Below, piece by piece: positions 1-11,263 of a stretch of 64,000 nt of DNA. Every line of letters starts with the position of its first letter. The stretch's first letter is position 1. The stretch is from Leptobrachium leishanense. Lineage: Eukaryota; Chordata; Amphibia; Anura; Megophryidae. The position numbers and the translations under genes are program-made. The notes below the pieces were generated by a model. It had not been told where the DNA came from and made no database searches. It saw only the letters and a program-made list of their open reading frames with translations. Location of the stretch: the NCBI GenBank assembly GCA_009667805.1, contig CM019063.1, positions 191,948,661 to 192,012,660 on the forward strand, given 5' to 3'.

Positions 1-94
1 TGGACATTTCTTCCTCCATCTAATTTAACATACATGATTTGTTTGCGTGCCATCCTGGGGCACAAAATTTTAACACTTTGTTCTTTTCACCGTC

Positions 95-708
95 TTAAAG
101 GGATACTCTAAGCAACATGACCACCTAAGCTATTTTAGGTGGTCATGATGCCCGGAGTATCCTGCCCTCTGTCCCCCCTCCCTCCGCTCAGCCGATCTGC
201 AGAAAAGGCTGAAAACAGCTGAGAGACGCGGAGGACTTTACTCCGCCCTCCCAGCTGTCAGTCAGCAGAGCGGGAATCATATTTCCCGCTTCTGCCGACT
301 TTTGCCGAGTAGGAGACGTCATCGCGCTTTCAGCGCGATGACGTCTCCTACTCCCCGCAGAAGCTGGCGGCTCCCTCTGAGGGTTAGTGTTGCGCGCATC
401 CTCTTGCGCGCAACACTAATCCTCAGAGGGAGCCGGGAGGAAGCCTGCCGATTGGCTGGCTTATGTGAGAGGCGCGCATGCGCGCTTCTCACGTAAACCA
501 GAAGCCAAGACGCAGCAAGAAGAAGGACGGGAGCGGAAGAGGAGGGAGGGGAGTATAAAAAAAAAAAACGCCGCTGGAAACCAGAGGATTTTAAGGTAAG
601 TATTGCAGTTACAAGAAAAGAAAAAAAAAAGAAGGTTTTATTAAGGGAATAGGGATAGGTTAGGAAAAAAAAACGGGGGGTGATTTTTTTGTTGGAGTGT
701 TCCTTTAA
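95..708. mobile_element. TTAA-flanked miniature DNA transposon, copy 1
   Basis: Both ends are TTAA (95-98 and 705-708) followed inward by AAAGGGATACTC and its counterpart GAGTGTTCCTT. A second copy in the opposite orientation lies at 52551-53240. An inner palindrome at 118-150 (GACCACCTAAG and its complement) and a GC-rich core around 300-430 are present. A TTAA target with an AAAGG terminus is typical of the Kolobok/T2 group described in Xenopus; piggyBac is the alternative. No transposase is encoded. Confidence 0.7.
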
Positions 709-967
709 ACCCTTATTAACAGGAGAACGCTCTATTTTTCATCTATAACGTGTGGACGGCAATTAGATAGACACATAAAAATACAAAAGACACTTCTATA
801 GGTCTCTGGTGCTTCCATTTAACCCTATCTAGGCAAATACATCATAAAAATCATAAATATTAAAAATATACTTTTACTCGCTATAAAAATAGAATACTAT
901 AACAAAATAAAAAAGTAGGAAATGAAAGACTTTCTATATTTCTAAAGTATTAATCTGGCTACATTGT

Positions 968-1145
968 TTAACCCTTTCGATGCTGAGCCATTTCACACCT
1001 CTGTGCGGAGCTCATTTTTACCGGTTTCGCTCATCATGTTTAAATGCGAATTGAAGTCACATTTTTTATACAACCCAGACATAGTATATATCGTTCTTTC
1101 CGGCAGACTCGGCAGATTCATAATATATCATTATTATATGTATCC
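968..1145 (+). repeat. Fragment of the long TTAA hairpin element
   Basis: TTAACCCTTTCGATGCTGAG and the following 170 bases match the left end of the complete element at 18563-19734 and the reverse complement of 4260-4495. The right end is not found. It passes into unique-looking sequence near 1145; 1146-1577 holds nothing I recognise. Confidence 0.6.
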
Positions 1146-1577
1146 GCTGTGGAACTCCGTGACACACTCATATACGGCACACATTATTTGGAGGTTTTTT
1201 GCTGTGGAGCAGTGTGATAAACCAATACACCACATATACACAGTGCACATTACATTACGTTTTGTTACACATAATGCAGCATAAAGGGGAATGATTGCAA
1301 AATGCCACCTGGCCCTTACAAAGACAGGTTTATAGTTGTATACGCAAGTCCAGCACCAAATTGTCAACTGGTGTCTCTTCCACCACATCTCCAGCTTGGG
1401 TCAGTTGAACACAGTCCAGTCCTGACTCTCTTTGTAAGTGAAAGTTCAAGTGGTTATCCAAGCCAGCAGTCTGCTATATTCCTCATTTGGCCACGGCCAT
1501 TGGTCTACTTTTATCACACATAAATCTGCGATGGTAACCCTTGTATATAGAGAAATCAGGAGTCATTTTTATTTTCT

Positions 1578-1784
1578 TTTAAATTTATTTTGAGAAAGAA
1601 TTTTACCAGGAAGGATACATTGAGATTTCTCTCGTTTTCAAGTATGTCCTGGGTGGCGAGTGTGTACGTTAGGTGTCTTGCCCAAGGACACTTACTGGAG
1701 AGGTGCTCGTCGGGACAGAACCCATGTCTCCACAGGCTCTCTCCACGCAGAGCAGTGATGTTGCCTCTACTCCACCCAGCCGGT
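1578..1784 (-). mobile_element. tRNA-like SINE with L2-type tail, copy 1
   Basis: Read on the minus strand it has a CTCCACCC-complement head, a pol III B-box-like segment and a tail ending in TTCCTGGTAAAATTCTTTC. Related copies lie at 5776-7468 (interrupted), 48743-48932 and 51131-51332. The tail is shared with LINE ends at 36.2 and 44.9 kb. Confidence 0.7.
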
Positions 1785-2924
1785 CCATATAATGCAACCT
1801 TAGAGGTTGTTTGCCTATTCTGTGGGTGTGCTTCCCCAGTGTCACCGAGCAACTCGTATCAGGTTATTGAAGCATTTATCTCAAATATAAATAAAATCTA
1901 TACCCAAAATCAATCCTAGTTAATAATAATCATCATGATTTTGCAAATAAATTCACCTAATTATGCAAAGCTGTCACCTGCCCAGGACACGTTATCAGAA
2001 GAGAATATTTTTACATTTAGTGATCGACAAAATCAAGCATTAGGATAAAATGGGCTCAATGACAGGATTATTCGGTTACTAAAGGATTCCAACAGCTCTG
2101 AGAACATTTTATTTGGGTTTTATGGAATAGAGGATTTAGGCACTTCTACCTTGGGCCGCTAATTCAAATCCTTTGATGTATTATATGCAAACAATGCATG
2201 TAACGCTAATGATCTTTTTCGAAATGCCTTGACAATTGGGATTAATTAGCAGACTTTTTTTCCTACCGTCTCCAATAAATCAGCTGCAGCTAAAACTGAC
2301 TGATGACACGCTGTAACATATTTTAAAACATGTAACAAATAGCACTGCCAGATTACCTTGTTTCTCTGGGATATTTATCAGTACTGCAGCCTGTCAGTAG
2401 GACTTTGTGAGAGCTGATTTGCAGTATATGTAATTCATGTGCTTGTGGTATGAAAGCCATTAATCAATCATAACTGGCATCCCAGTGAAAAGTGCAATTG
2501 TGTCTTTTCGGCCACATTTTGAGGGACTGTTGATATGGTTCATCGGAAGTTTTTTTATTTCCTTAAAACAATTTGTCGCAGGTGAATGGGCCTTTGGCCC
2601 TGCATATAAATAACTAGCTGAAACCTCACCCATTGGCTGTGGCTGAGAAGTTCATCTGGAGAGTAGGTTGGCTGCAGGCTAAGGCTCACCTGCTTCTGAA
2701 CCACAAAGATAGGGGCATTCCTGTCCCCTCCAACCCCTTGAGAGGGGTAAAACTGGTTCACCTGCTGATTTAACCCCTCTCGCACTAGCTATGGTCGAGG
2801 TGGTATGGAGCTATGAAACAGGTGGAATTCCTGTGCAATTTGTTTTCCAGCTTGTTCACGTAGGTGAGCATTCTTGGATGTTTTTTTTGGACCAGTAGGT
2901 GAATCACCAGCACAGGAGACAGCA
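1785..2924. other. No recognised feature
   Basis: AT-rich sequence without a convincing exon, repeat end or RNA gene that I can see. Confidence 0.5.
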
Positions 2925-3050
2925 CACGTTGGCCCTCCAGCTGTTTTGGAACTACATCTCACACGAGGCTCATCCAAATTAATGAGTGTCTCAGCATCAT
3001 GGGAAATGTAGTTCCAAAACATCTGGAGGACCAAGGTTGCTGTCCCATGA
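2925..3050. mobile_element. Small foldback element of hAT type
   Basis: GGCCCTCCAGCTGTTTTGG at the left is complementary to CCAAAACATCTGGAGGACC at the right, around a core with ATCATGGGAAATGTAGTT. The core resembles the foldback at 8302-8438, and a remnant lies near 33990-34060. No clear target duplication was found. Confidence 0.5.
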
Positions 3051-3366
3051 TCTAGAAAGTAAACGCACATGTCTAGAATTAGCAAGGTTCAAATGCTGTA
3101 AAATCTTAAAAATTTTAAAAGCCAAATTACATCTCGTGTTCTTTATAAATTAATCTAGAGTCCAGTGTCGTTAGGATTGCTACATCCAAAACACATATGA
3201 GTTCTACATACTGTAAGGCAGCACATGGAAAGGGTACACCTGCTCAATTGCTTGCTAATCACATGGCAGCAACTCAATGCATTTAGGCATCCAGATGTGG
3301 TGACTGTCACGGAGCTGACATCGGGCTTGCCTCAGAGAGCCACAAGGAACTAACTCTGCTCCAATT

Positions 3367-4495
3367 TTAACCCCTTCAATGCGGTGGACGCGCTGAGCGC
3401 ATCCAACCGCATTGCTACCTGGCTGCGGAGGACGCGCTGAGCGCGTCCTCCCTTTGCAGCCAGCGATCAGCCGGTATTCCGGCTGATCGCTCGGCCCCCC
3501 GGTGTGGGCTGACATCATCGATGTCAGCCCAACCTCCGGGACCCCGGCGGGCACGATAGGCGTCATCACGCATGCGCGATGATGTCTATTTCAGGCACCC
3601 CCCCGCCATTGCCTCTCCCCCTCCCCATCCGTGCATGCCAGCGGTTAAAGGCAGGCACCGCCTGCCCTTCCAAGCGGCGGCTGTCTTTAACCCCTAGGGG
3701 GCTGGATCACGATATGGTGCCAACATGCGTCGTATCGCGGTCCCCTCCCGGAGCTGGCCGACATCTTGGATGTCGGCCAAGCTTCCGGGATATCCCCCTA
3801 ATGACTGGCGTCATCGCTCAGAGCACGATGGCGCCAGTTTTCAAATTAACCCCTTGCTGCCACCTATAGTGGAGATAGGGGGTTCCAATGAACCCACTAT
3901 CTCCCGATCCGTGACAGCTAGGGGTTAATGTTTACTATCATTGGAACGGCCAGAGCGTGGCCGTTCCAATGATACCAAACATGACCATGTAAAAAAAAAA
4001 AAAAAAAAAAAGTTTTTTTTTTTTTTTTTTAGATTTATTAGTGCAACAATATTGTTCCCATTTCAATTATAATGTGAACAATGATGCTGCACTAACGATT
4101 TTTTCTATGGGGGGCGTTTGCTAAAAAACACGTAATTTCCCCCAAAAAAAGTAACGATTCCTCATTTCTAATTTTTTTAACAAGCGCACCCCATAGAAAA
4201 TATAACCGCAAACGATCGCATTTTAAAATGTGAAAAAAAACACTTTACACATTGTAAATTATTGAAAATTCGAATTTTATTGCATATTTTGTTATAATAT
4301 ACAGACATGACATAACGTATACATATAATAATGACATATTATGAATCTGCACAGTCTGCCGGAAAGAACGATATAGAATATGTCTGGGTCATATATTAAA
4401 ATAAGCCTTCAAAACGCGGTTAAACATGATGAGCGAAACCGGTAAAAATGACCTCAGCACAGAGGCGGGAAAAGGCTCAGCAGCGAAAGGGTTAA
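3367..4495 (-). mobile_element. Long TTAA element with internal hairpins, copy 1
   Basis: It starts TTAACCCCTTCAATGCGG and ends GCAGCGAAAGGGTTAA. Read in reverse it aligns with 18563-19734. TTAA flanks with CCCTTT termini are the piggyBac signature. The interior holds several palindromes such as GGCTGACATC/GATGTCAGCC and TGGCCGACATC/GATGTCGGCCA, plus a poly(A)/poly(T) pair near 3995-4030. No transposase coding is visible, so it is non-autonomous. Confidence 0.75.
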
Positions 4496-4559
4496 AGACC
4501 TTTTTTCCTTTCTTTCGGTTTTGCGTTTAAATACTGTATGGACAATCTCTGTATATTAT

Positions 4560-5285
4560 TTCTACATGTGGTTTTATTAGTGTGGTGTATTAAAAATGTA
4601 TCCCGTATGGTGTGAATGTAATGTTATGTAAGAAACCGTTTCTATGTGGTTTTCGCCAGTCCCCATTTTGCCCAGCCCAGCATGGTTCCAAAGGACATAG
4701 GACCTCATAGCCCCAAGATGGAGGATACAGCAAGACAGTTGATTGGAGGCTTTTCCAAGACCTCATCTGCCTAAACCCTGGACAATGGGGAAGCTGAAAG
4801 GGACCTGATAGGGAACAGGAGGCTGGGAAAGGAGCCAATCAGTGCTGGTTGTATGGGGGTGGGGGAGTTGGTAATCTGTATTTGTGAAGTTGTATAAATG
4901 ACCCTGTTGAAACCCCTAAATAAAGCAATTCACTGTTTTAAGACATACAGCTCGTCTGGTGTTTTATTTCAGAGCAAATCACATTCACCACAGAAGACAC
5001 TCCGCGGTCTTCTGAAACGCTACCTAACCCAGAAGAGGAACATCAAATCGACCCCAGACGGCACCACTTGCTTACAGCGGTCCCTAACAACACCAAAGCC
5101 ATTCCCAACACCCAGGACCAGCGGATCGGGATGCCGAGTGCCGAGCCACTCGGTAGTCGGGCTGATCCACAGCAGGGGCAACTGGAGAGCAGGACAGTCG
5201 ACAGACGACCATCCCGTCACAGTGACTGTAGTGTTTTCTGTGTGCATATTAACAGGAGCAATCACCAGTTTGTGACGTGTTCATA
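4560..5285 (+). mobile_element. Possible solo LTR of an endogenous retroelement
   Basis: A TATAAATGAC box near 4891 is followed by AATAAAG near 4918 and then a pyrimidine-rich segment, the spacing expected of an LTR promoter followed closely by a poly(A) signal. Ends are not defined and I see no coding region or second LTR. A single-copy 3' UTR-like sequence would look similar. Confidence 0.35.
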
Positions 5286-6139
5286 GAGCAGCTCTTTATT
5301 CAGCTCAGATCCAATACAACACTAACTGAATAACTGACAACAGGACCTAAAATGGCTGCCGATCATAGAGTTCTCCGTAAACAGTTCCAGAGTGTCCTTT
5401 CTTAAAGTGACAGTACACCACAGTGACGTTGACTTGAATTTGAAACCGAGCATCAGAATGGGGAAGAAAGCAGATTTAAGTGACTTTGAACATGGCATGG
5501 TTGTTGGCGCCAGAATGGCTGGTCTGAGCATTTAAAAAACTGATGATCTACTGGGATTTTCACGCACAATCATCTCTAGGGTTTACAGAGAATGGTCCAA
5601 AAAAAGAAAATATCCAGTGAGCGGCAGTTGAGTGGATGAAAATGCCTTGTTGGTGTCAGAGGAGAATGGGCAGGAAGGTTTGAGAGGATAGAAAGGCAAC
5701 AGTAACTCAAATAACCACTCGTTACAACCAAAGTATACAGAATACCATTTTTGAACACACAACACGTCAAACCTTACCGGCTGGGTGGAGCAGTGGCGGA
5801 AGTACCAGGGTCGCAGCGGTCGCAGTTGCGACCGGGCCCTGGCATTCCGCCACTGGAGGGGGGCCCGACGCCGCCGCCAGATTCCGGCAATCAGCGCCGG
5901 AATCTGGGAACCGCGCGCTGGCCGTCCCTCTCCCTGCGAGCGGCCACTGACATGCAGCTTGGCCGCTCACGTGGGATAGGAACCACCTGACCAGCGCACG
6001 AGATCCTCTCGCGAGACCTCTGCGCTGATCAGGTGGTTTCCGGCGAGCGGCCAAGACGCATGTTTCCAGCGGCCGCTCGCCAAGGAGAACAACGCCGGCG
6101 GAGCCTGTCCTGGGGCCTGTCCTGGGGCCAGCAGAGGTA

Positions 6140-6965
6140 AGAGCATGGGGCCCTTATACCCATGAGCTGGGGGGCCCTTATACCCATGAGCTGGGGGGCC
6201 CTTATACCCATGAGCTGGGGGGCCCTTATACCCATGAGCTGGGGGGTATACCCATGTGAGAGCTGGGGGGCATATTCATGAGCTGGGGGGCATATCCATG
6301 AGCTGGGGGGCATACCCATGTGAGAGCTGGGGGGCATATCCATGAGCTGGGGGGCATACCCATGTGAGAGCTGGGGGTGCATATCCATGAGCGGAGGGTG
6401 CATATCCATGAGCTGGGGGGCATACCCATGTGAGAGCTGGGGGGGCATACCCATGAGCTGGGGGGCATATCCATGAGATGGGGGGCATACCCATGTGAGA
6501 GCTGGGGGGCATACCCATGTGAGAGCTGGGGGGCATACCCATGAGCTGGGGGCATATCCATGAGCTGGGGCTGCATATCCATGAGCTGGGGGGCATATCC
6601 ATGAGCTGGGGGGCATATCCATGAGCTGGGGGACATACCCATGTGAGAGCTGGGGGGCATATCCATGAGCTAGGGGGCATACCCATGAGCTGGGGGGCAT
6701 ACCCATGTGAGAGCTGGGGGGCATATCCATGAGAGAGCGGGGGCATAACCATGTGTGAGCTGGGGGGCATAACCATGTGTGAGCTGGGGGGGCAAATCCA
6801 TAATCTGGGGAGCAATATCCATGTGTGAGCTGGGGGCATATCCATGAGCTGGAGCAAATCCATGTGTGAGCTGGGGGGCATATCCATGAGAGAGCGGGGG
6901 CATAACCATGTGTGAGCTGGGGCAATATCCATGTGTGAGCTGGGGCAATATCCATGAGCTGGGGC
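6140..6965. repeat. Minisatellite, ~20-24 bp unit (GAGCTGGGGGGCATATCCAT)
   Basis: About 38 units in tandem, the main variants being GGGGGGCATATCCATGAGCT and a form with an extra GTGA. The same consensus occurs inside hAT copies at 27228-27922 and 30035-31263. The unit has no stop codon in several frames, which gives long false open frames up to 308 codons on the minus strand. Confidence 0.9.
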
Positions 6966-7059
6966 AGTATGAATATATATATATATCGGGGGGATATACA
7001 TGTGAGGTGGGGGCATTTTTATATGGTCTGTTCTTATTGGAAAGCGTCACATGACATTA

Positions 7060-7152
7060 AAGAAAAGTATCGGTACTCGGTATCGGTGAGTACTTTTAAA
7101 AAGTATCGGTCCTCGTACTCGGTCTTAAAAAAGTGCTATCGGTGCATCCCGA
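7060..7152. mobile_element. Right end of the GGGATGCACCGATA hAT family
   Basis: AGTATCGGTACTCGG through GCTATCGGTGCATCCC matches the right end of the element at 27228-27922 and the left end (reversed) of 30035-31263. No matching left terminus is seen between 5791 and 6140, so this copy is truncated or fused to its host element. Confidence 0.65.
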
Positions 7153-8008
7153 GGCAATACTATCTTTGTTTTATTTTGCAGTGAAAAATAAGTAAAAATA
7201 CATAGATTTTTTGAGGGGGGGCCCTTCGTGGATTCTTGCACCGGGGCCCTCAGGTTTCTATTTACGCCACTGGGGTGGAGTAGAGGTAAAATCACTGCTC
7301 TGCGTGGAAAGAGCCTGTGGAGACATGGGTTCGATCCCAGCAAGAGCACCTCTCCAGTAAATGTCCTTAGGCAAGACACCTAATGGTACATACTCGCCAC
7401 CCAGGACATACTTGAAAACGAGAGAAATCTCAATGTATCCTTCCTGGTAAAATCCTTTAAAAAAAAACAACCTTGAAGCAGATGGGTTTGCAGCAGCAGC
7501 AGACCACACCGGGTGCCACTCCTGTCAGCCAAGAACAGGAAACTGAGGCTACAATTGGCACAGGCTCACCAAAATTGGACAATAGGAGATTGGAAAAACG
7601 TTGCCTGGTCTGATTCTCGATTTCAGCTGTGACATTCAGATGGTACTGTCAGAATTTTGCATAAACAACATGAAAGCATGGATCCATCCTGCCTTGTATC
7701 CACGGTTCAGGCTGGTGGTGGTGTATTGGTGTGGGGAATATTTTCTTGTCACACATTGGGCTCTTAGTACCAACGGAGCATCGTTTACACCATGTCCATC
7801 CCTTTATGACCACAGTGTATCCATCTTCTGATGGCTATTTCCAGCACGAGAATGCTCCATGTCACAAAGCTCAAATCTTCTCAAACTGGTTTCTTCAACA
7901 TGACAATGAGATCACTGTTCTCCAACGGCCTCTACAGTCACCAGATCTCAATCCAATAGAGTACCTTTGGGATGTGGTGGAATGGGAGATTCGCATCACG
8001 GATGTTAA

Positions 8009-8219
8009 GGTTGGCGGCACATGAGCGTTTCTCAGAGAGGAAGGATCGTCAGCGTACAAAGCGAGATCCTCCTATGGAGGATTGCGCTCTGTATCCCCGT
8101 CAGCGTCCGTCTAGCTTTTTGACGGGGAAGGCTTTTTCACGTCCGGTGGTTGGCCCTCCCTGTCAAAATGGCACAAAAACGGCACAGACGCAGGGAAGTG
8201 CGCTCATGTGCCACCAGCC
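8009..8219. mobile_element. Harbinger-type MITE inside the Tc1 remnant
   Basis: GGTTGGCGGCACATGAGCG at the left mirrors CGCTCATGTGCCACCAGCC at the right, and TAA is duplicated on both sides (8006-8008 and 8220-8222). A 3-bp TWA duplication is typical of PIF/Harbinger. Tc1 coding sequence resumes directly after it. Confidence 0.75.
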
Positions 8220-8301
8220 TAAGCAGACGAATCTGCAATAACTGCATGATGCTATCATGACATGCACGGGCCTGCACGCACTGCCTCTGGAATAACAAGA
8301 G

Positions 8302-8438
8302 CAGTGATGGCGAACCTTGGCAGTCCTGATGTTGTAGAACTACATGTTCCATGATGCCTAGCCAGTCTTAAAAGCTTTTGGAGCATCATGGGACATGTAG
8401 TTTCAAAACATCTGGGGTGCCAAGGCTCACCATCACTG
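8302..8438. mobile_element. hAT-type foldback, CAGTGATGGCGAACC ends
   Basis: CAGTGATGGCGAACCTTGGC is mirrored by GCCAAGGCTCACCATCACTG, with ATGTAGTT-type inner arms around a short loop. The flanking 8-mers (AACAAGAG and CCCTTGAG) are only partly alike. Confidence 0.7.
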
Positions 8439-8483
8439 CCCTTGAGTGAGCCGACTCCATGGCGTCAGGAAATCCCCTTAAAG

Positions 8484-8653
8484 CAGTGTTTCCCAAACCG
8501 GTCCGCAGGACCTGCTGACATGACAGATATCTGAAGCACAGCACAGGTGATATGATTTGCTGCTCAGTGATTGCAGGATTCAGTCTGCTTTTCCCCAAGG
8601 TGATCTGTAAAATCTGGCCTGGGTGAGGGTCCCGAGGACAGGTTTGGGAAACA
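8484..8653. mobile_element. hAT-type MITE, TTTCCCAAACC family, copy 1
   Basis: CAGTGTTTCCCAAACCGGTC at the left is mirrored by GACAGGTTTGGGAAACAC at the right. The core ATCACTGAGCAGCAAAT (here reversed in part) is shared with 38246-38429 and 40602-40783. Confidence 0.75.
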
Positions 8654-8857
8654 CATATCTTACATGTGCGTAGCTTTTCTCTTATTTGTTTAGTTAAGAA
8701 AATATTTTGTGGTCTTGTGTTGTAAACTGCCCCCCCACCAATATCGTTTCATCAATCCCCCCTCACTGTGTGACATTGTGAATAGAATGGAGTAAATAAG
8801 TCGATCACTGACTCAAATCATTGTATTGTGTGGGATGTATTCAAACAGCAGTAACGT

Positions 8858-10741
8858 GGGAGCGTGGCCGACTGCAGAGGGGGAAAGACGCGTCTTTTCA
8901 GAGCTCCGCTCTGTCTGTCCCTACTTGGGGTACTTTGAGGACTTTTGCCGCTGAGGTTTGGGTTCCGGAGGCCCCCCGAGCAGTGGGCCATCAGGGAGAG
9001 CTGTACGGTGCCTGTTTAGTCTCCACCACACCTGACCAGAGACACGTATTTGCTGCCAGTCCTCCTCCTCTAGGCTGCTGACGGCCATTTTGTGGCTCTC
9101 CTCCCGACCCTGGATGTCTTCTCGAGGTGCCTTCTGGAGGGTCTTGTCCCGGGATGGAACCAGGCTGGAGGTGGTGAGGACGGACGGCCCCCGTCGTCCT
9201 GCCTCTGCTGGGACCGAACCAGAGATGCTGGATGCAGATGGTGAAAGCCGGCATAGCGATGCCCCCCCCTCCTGAAGTGAAAATAGCCACGTTCGCGGGC
9301 CTTGACGCCTGCCTGGCGTTACTTGAGTGGGCCGACGACGAGAGCCCGCTCAAGCGGGGGACCTTGCGCCAGCTAATGTCAGTGCTACGGGGATGTGGGG
9401 GAGCTTTGGATCTCCGCCCGCGGGACCTGGAGGAGGCCTTACCTTGCGGCTGCGTGGAGGCTGTGGATGGAGAGCTACTTGCGGAGGAGAACCCAGAGTC
9501 ACACGATGAAGAGGTGATGTCGCCGGAGGTGTCTATGATGCGAGTGGAGGTTCCCGGGATGCCTTGTGACAAGGTTGCGGCTCCTCTCGATCCACCAGGC
9601 AGGTATGTTGCAAGGCGGATCCACCAGAGGGAAACTGTGCTGCCTGCTGATCCTCATCGGGACTTGGTCAGGGTGAGAGGGAGCCTGGCCCTGGCTTTGT
9701 TTTTTCTGGCCTGGATGCTGCGGGAGTGGGATGAGGAGAGGTACATGGACAGGCCTGTAGAGGATTTAAGCAACGCAATACCGTGGGACACACGCTGAAG
9801 GGGTCTGTCTTCCATACCCGCTGACCATTGCCCAACCGTACCCTGACCAGCTGAGTTCACCACCCGTTCACCCTCTGCAGTTCTTTAGAAGTTACCTTTT
9901 GCTGACTGCTATGATCTACCTGCCCTTCAGCCCCTGCTGTTTATTGATGCTAGATGAACAGTCTGCAGAACCTGATATGTCTTTTTGCTCTCTCCTCCTT
10001 GTTATTTTGTGTCCCTCCCACCCCCGCTGTTACCAGCTGAGAATTTTTGATTCTTGAGGCTGAGACCGTTGTGGTTTCTGATGTTTGTTTCCCCCCCCCT
10101 TTTATTTATTTTTATTTTGGTTTTATTGGGTGGTCCTGGGGGCTGGGCCATGGCCTGGAGCCCAGGCCTGGAGCTATTTTACCCCCGTGGACTTCTCTTG
10201 TGGTCCTTTTTTTGGACGGTCGAGAAAGTGCCAGGGGAAGCACTGATATGGCCTATGCCATTTTTCCCCCCACCCTTCGCCCCCCCCCTCGTATTTTATT
10301 TTTCTGTGTTGTATACTAGAAGATGAGTTTTGACCCTACGAGGCTATTTTTTGTATCCTTTTCCTACATTTTTGATGAGACCTGATGAGACCGATTTTTC
10401 AGTACCTGCTATTGATGACCCTTTTTGCATACCTGTTCCTTTTTACAGCTGACTTCTTTTAAATTGTTGTTTTTCATAAGATGTGTTTCTATTGCTGACA
10501 TTGTACTTCTATATAGCTGAGACCCCCCTTATGGGGATGTTTTTTGCGGACTTACTACTATTCTCCGATGACTTCTTGCCTGTGCACCCTAGATGCCTAC
10601 TTTCTGCTGACATATCTTGGCCCTGCGTGGCCATTCTTGCTTAAATGCCTCAGTTTGGTCCTGCGAGGCCATATTTTATTTGTTGTTAAGCTGACTTCTT
10701 TTCAAAATAAAAAAAATTGTGAATAAGAAAAAAAAAACAAA
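8858..10741 (+). mobile_element. Poly(A)-tailed non-LTR-type retroelement, copy 1
   Basis: It begins GGGAGCGTGGCCGACTGC and ends in an A-rich tail after TTTCAAAATAAAAAAAATTG. A 15-bp duplication AAACAGCAGTAACGT flanks it exactly (8843-8857 and 10742-10756), the mark of target-primed reverse transcription. The 5' half is GC-rich and holds an ORF (9232-9798); the 3' half is T-rich. No reverse transcriptase is present, so it must be moved in trans. A relative lies at 56193-57806. A GGGCGTGG start is also seen in L1/Tx1-like elements, so it may be a derivative of one. Confidence 0.85.
9232..9798 (+). CDS. Uncharacterised retroelement ORF, copy 1
   Basis: The open frame runs 188 codons from 9232; an in-frame ATG at 9259 lies closer to the start of similarity with the relative and may be the true start. 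I do not recognise the protein. The conserved part is GLDACLALLEWADDE, then an acidic stretch with ESHDEEVMSPE, matched in the second copy by GLEACLRVLAEENNE and ESDDEEVQMHE. After that the two diverge. There is no RT, endonuclease, zinc-knuckle or clear RRM signature. It lies inside a retroelement bounded by target duplications, so it is element-borne and not a host gene. It could be a decayed ORF1-type protein. Confidence 0.5.
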   Translation: MQMVKAGIAMPPPPEVKIATFAGLDACLALLEWADDESPLKRGTLRQLMSVLRGCGGALDLRPRDLEEALPCGCVEAVDGELLAEENPESHDEEVMSPEVSMMRVEVPGMPCDKVAAPLDPPGRYVARRIHQRETVLPADPHRDLVRVRGSLALALFFLAWMLREWDEERYMDRPVEDLSNAIPWDTR

Positions 10742-10913
10742 AAACAGCAGTAACGTAAAACTTTTGCACAGATTTTGGTAGATGTTGCATAATGGGAAAA
10801 ATCCACAAAATGGAAACGAGATTTAAAATCTTATTCTATTTTTTCCTTTTTACATGCAATTACTTCAAAAGAAAGAAAAAAAAACAGCAGCATGTGTTTC
10901 TACGTTTGTTTTA

Positions 10914-11263
10914 GACCAGGGTCAGACGTGTGTTTTGCAGAGCTGAAGGAACGTCCGTGAGAGTGTATGTTCCCTTCACTCTGGCTTTCGTCCAGCCACA
11001 TCGCTGAGCGCAGTTAGTACGCTCAGCGCTGCAAGGCTCGATCCCCCTATGGAAGACCATGCTTTGTAGCCCCGCCGAAACGCGCAGTGTAGCACTTCGA
11101 CGGGGAGGCATTCAAAATGTCTGCAGCACGCCCGATGTAGCACTCGCAATTCGGGCGCGTGCTACAGCGTGTGGCCGGCCCCATCGAAGCATCACAGCGC
11201 TGAGTTGGATGCCGGGAGGCATGTCAGTACGGGTGCACATGGTGCACTCGTCTGATCCCGGTC
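10914..11263. mobile_element. Harbinger-type MITE, GTCAGACG family
   Basis: GACCAGGGTCAGACGTGTG at the left faces CTCGTCTGATCCCGGTC at the right, with TTA on both sides (10911-10913 and 11264-11266). The inner sequence resembles 13761-14087. Confidence 0.65.

Larger units (their letters stand above)
5791..7272. mobile_element. hAT-type element with CAGTGGCG termini
   Basis: The left end is CAGTGGCGGAAGTACC and the right end the complement (GTTTCTATTTACGCCACTG). An exact 8-bp duplication GGGTGGAG flanks it (5783-5790 and 7273-7280), the size hAT transposases make. The interior has GC-rich sequence, the minisatellite at 6140-6965 and the end of another hAT family at about 7060-7152. No transposase gene is seen. 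Confidence 0.8.
5776..7468 (+). mobile_element. tRNA-like SINE, copy 2, split by a hAT element
   Basis: The SINE head (GGCTGGGTGGAG) is at 5779-5790 and the body resumes at 7273 with GGGTGGAGTAGAGG. A B-box GGTTCGATCCC lies near 7328-7338, and the L2-like tail TATCCTTCCTGGTAAAATCC is followed by poly(A) to 7468. AACCTT occurs on both sides (5770-5775 and 7469-7474), a short target duplication in the Tc1 sequence. Confidence 0.75.
5395..8275 (+). pseudogene. Tc1-like transposon remnant, broken transposase
   Basis: Two transposase pieces are recognisable. The 5' part (about 5455-5630) encodes a FEHGMVVGARMAGLS-like DNA-binding segment. The 3' part (about 7475-8000) reads through the DDE region with NAPCHKA, LQSPDLNPIEYLWDVVE and similar motifs. 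The SPDLNPIE motif is diagnostic of Tc1/mariner. The frame carries stops and shifts, and the gene is split by a SINE at 5776-7468 and by a miniature element at 8009-8219. Coding resumes after each insert (for example ATCTGCAATAACTGCATGAT after 8222). The terminal repeats are not clear. Confidence 0.85.

Noticed and set aside
6029..6955. 308-codon minus-strand open frame with HGYAPQL repeats
   Set aside because: It is the translation of a minisatellite inside a hAT element. Other frames on the same strand are equally open and no flanking gene structure exists.
7320..7345. Possible tRNA gene (B-box GGTTCGATCCC)
   Set aside because: No cloverleaf can be drawn; it is the pol III promoter of a SINE whose other copies share the L2-like tail.
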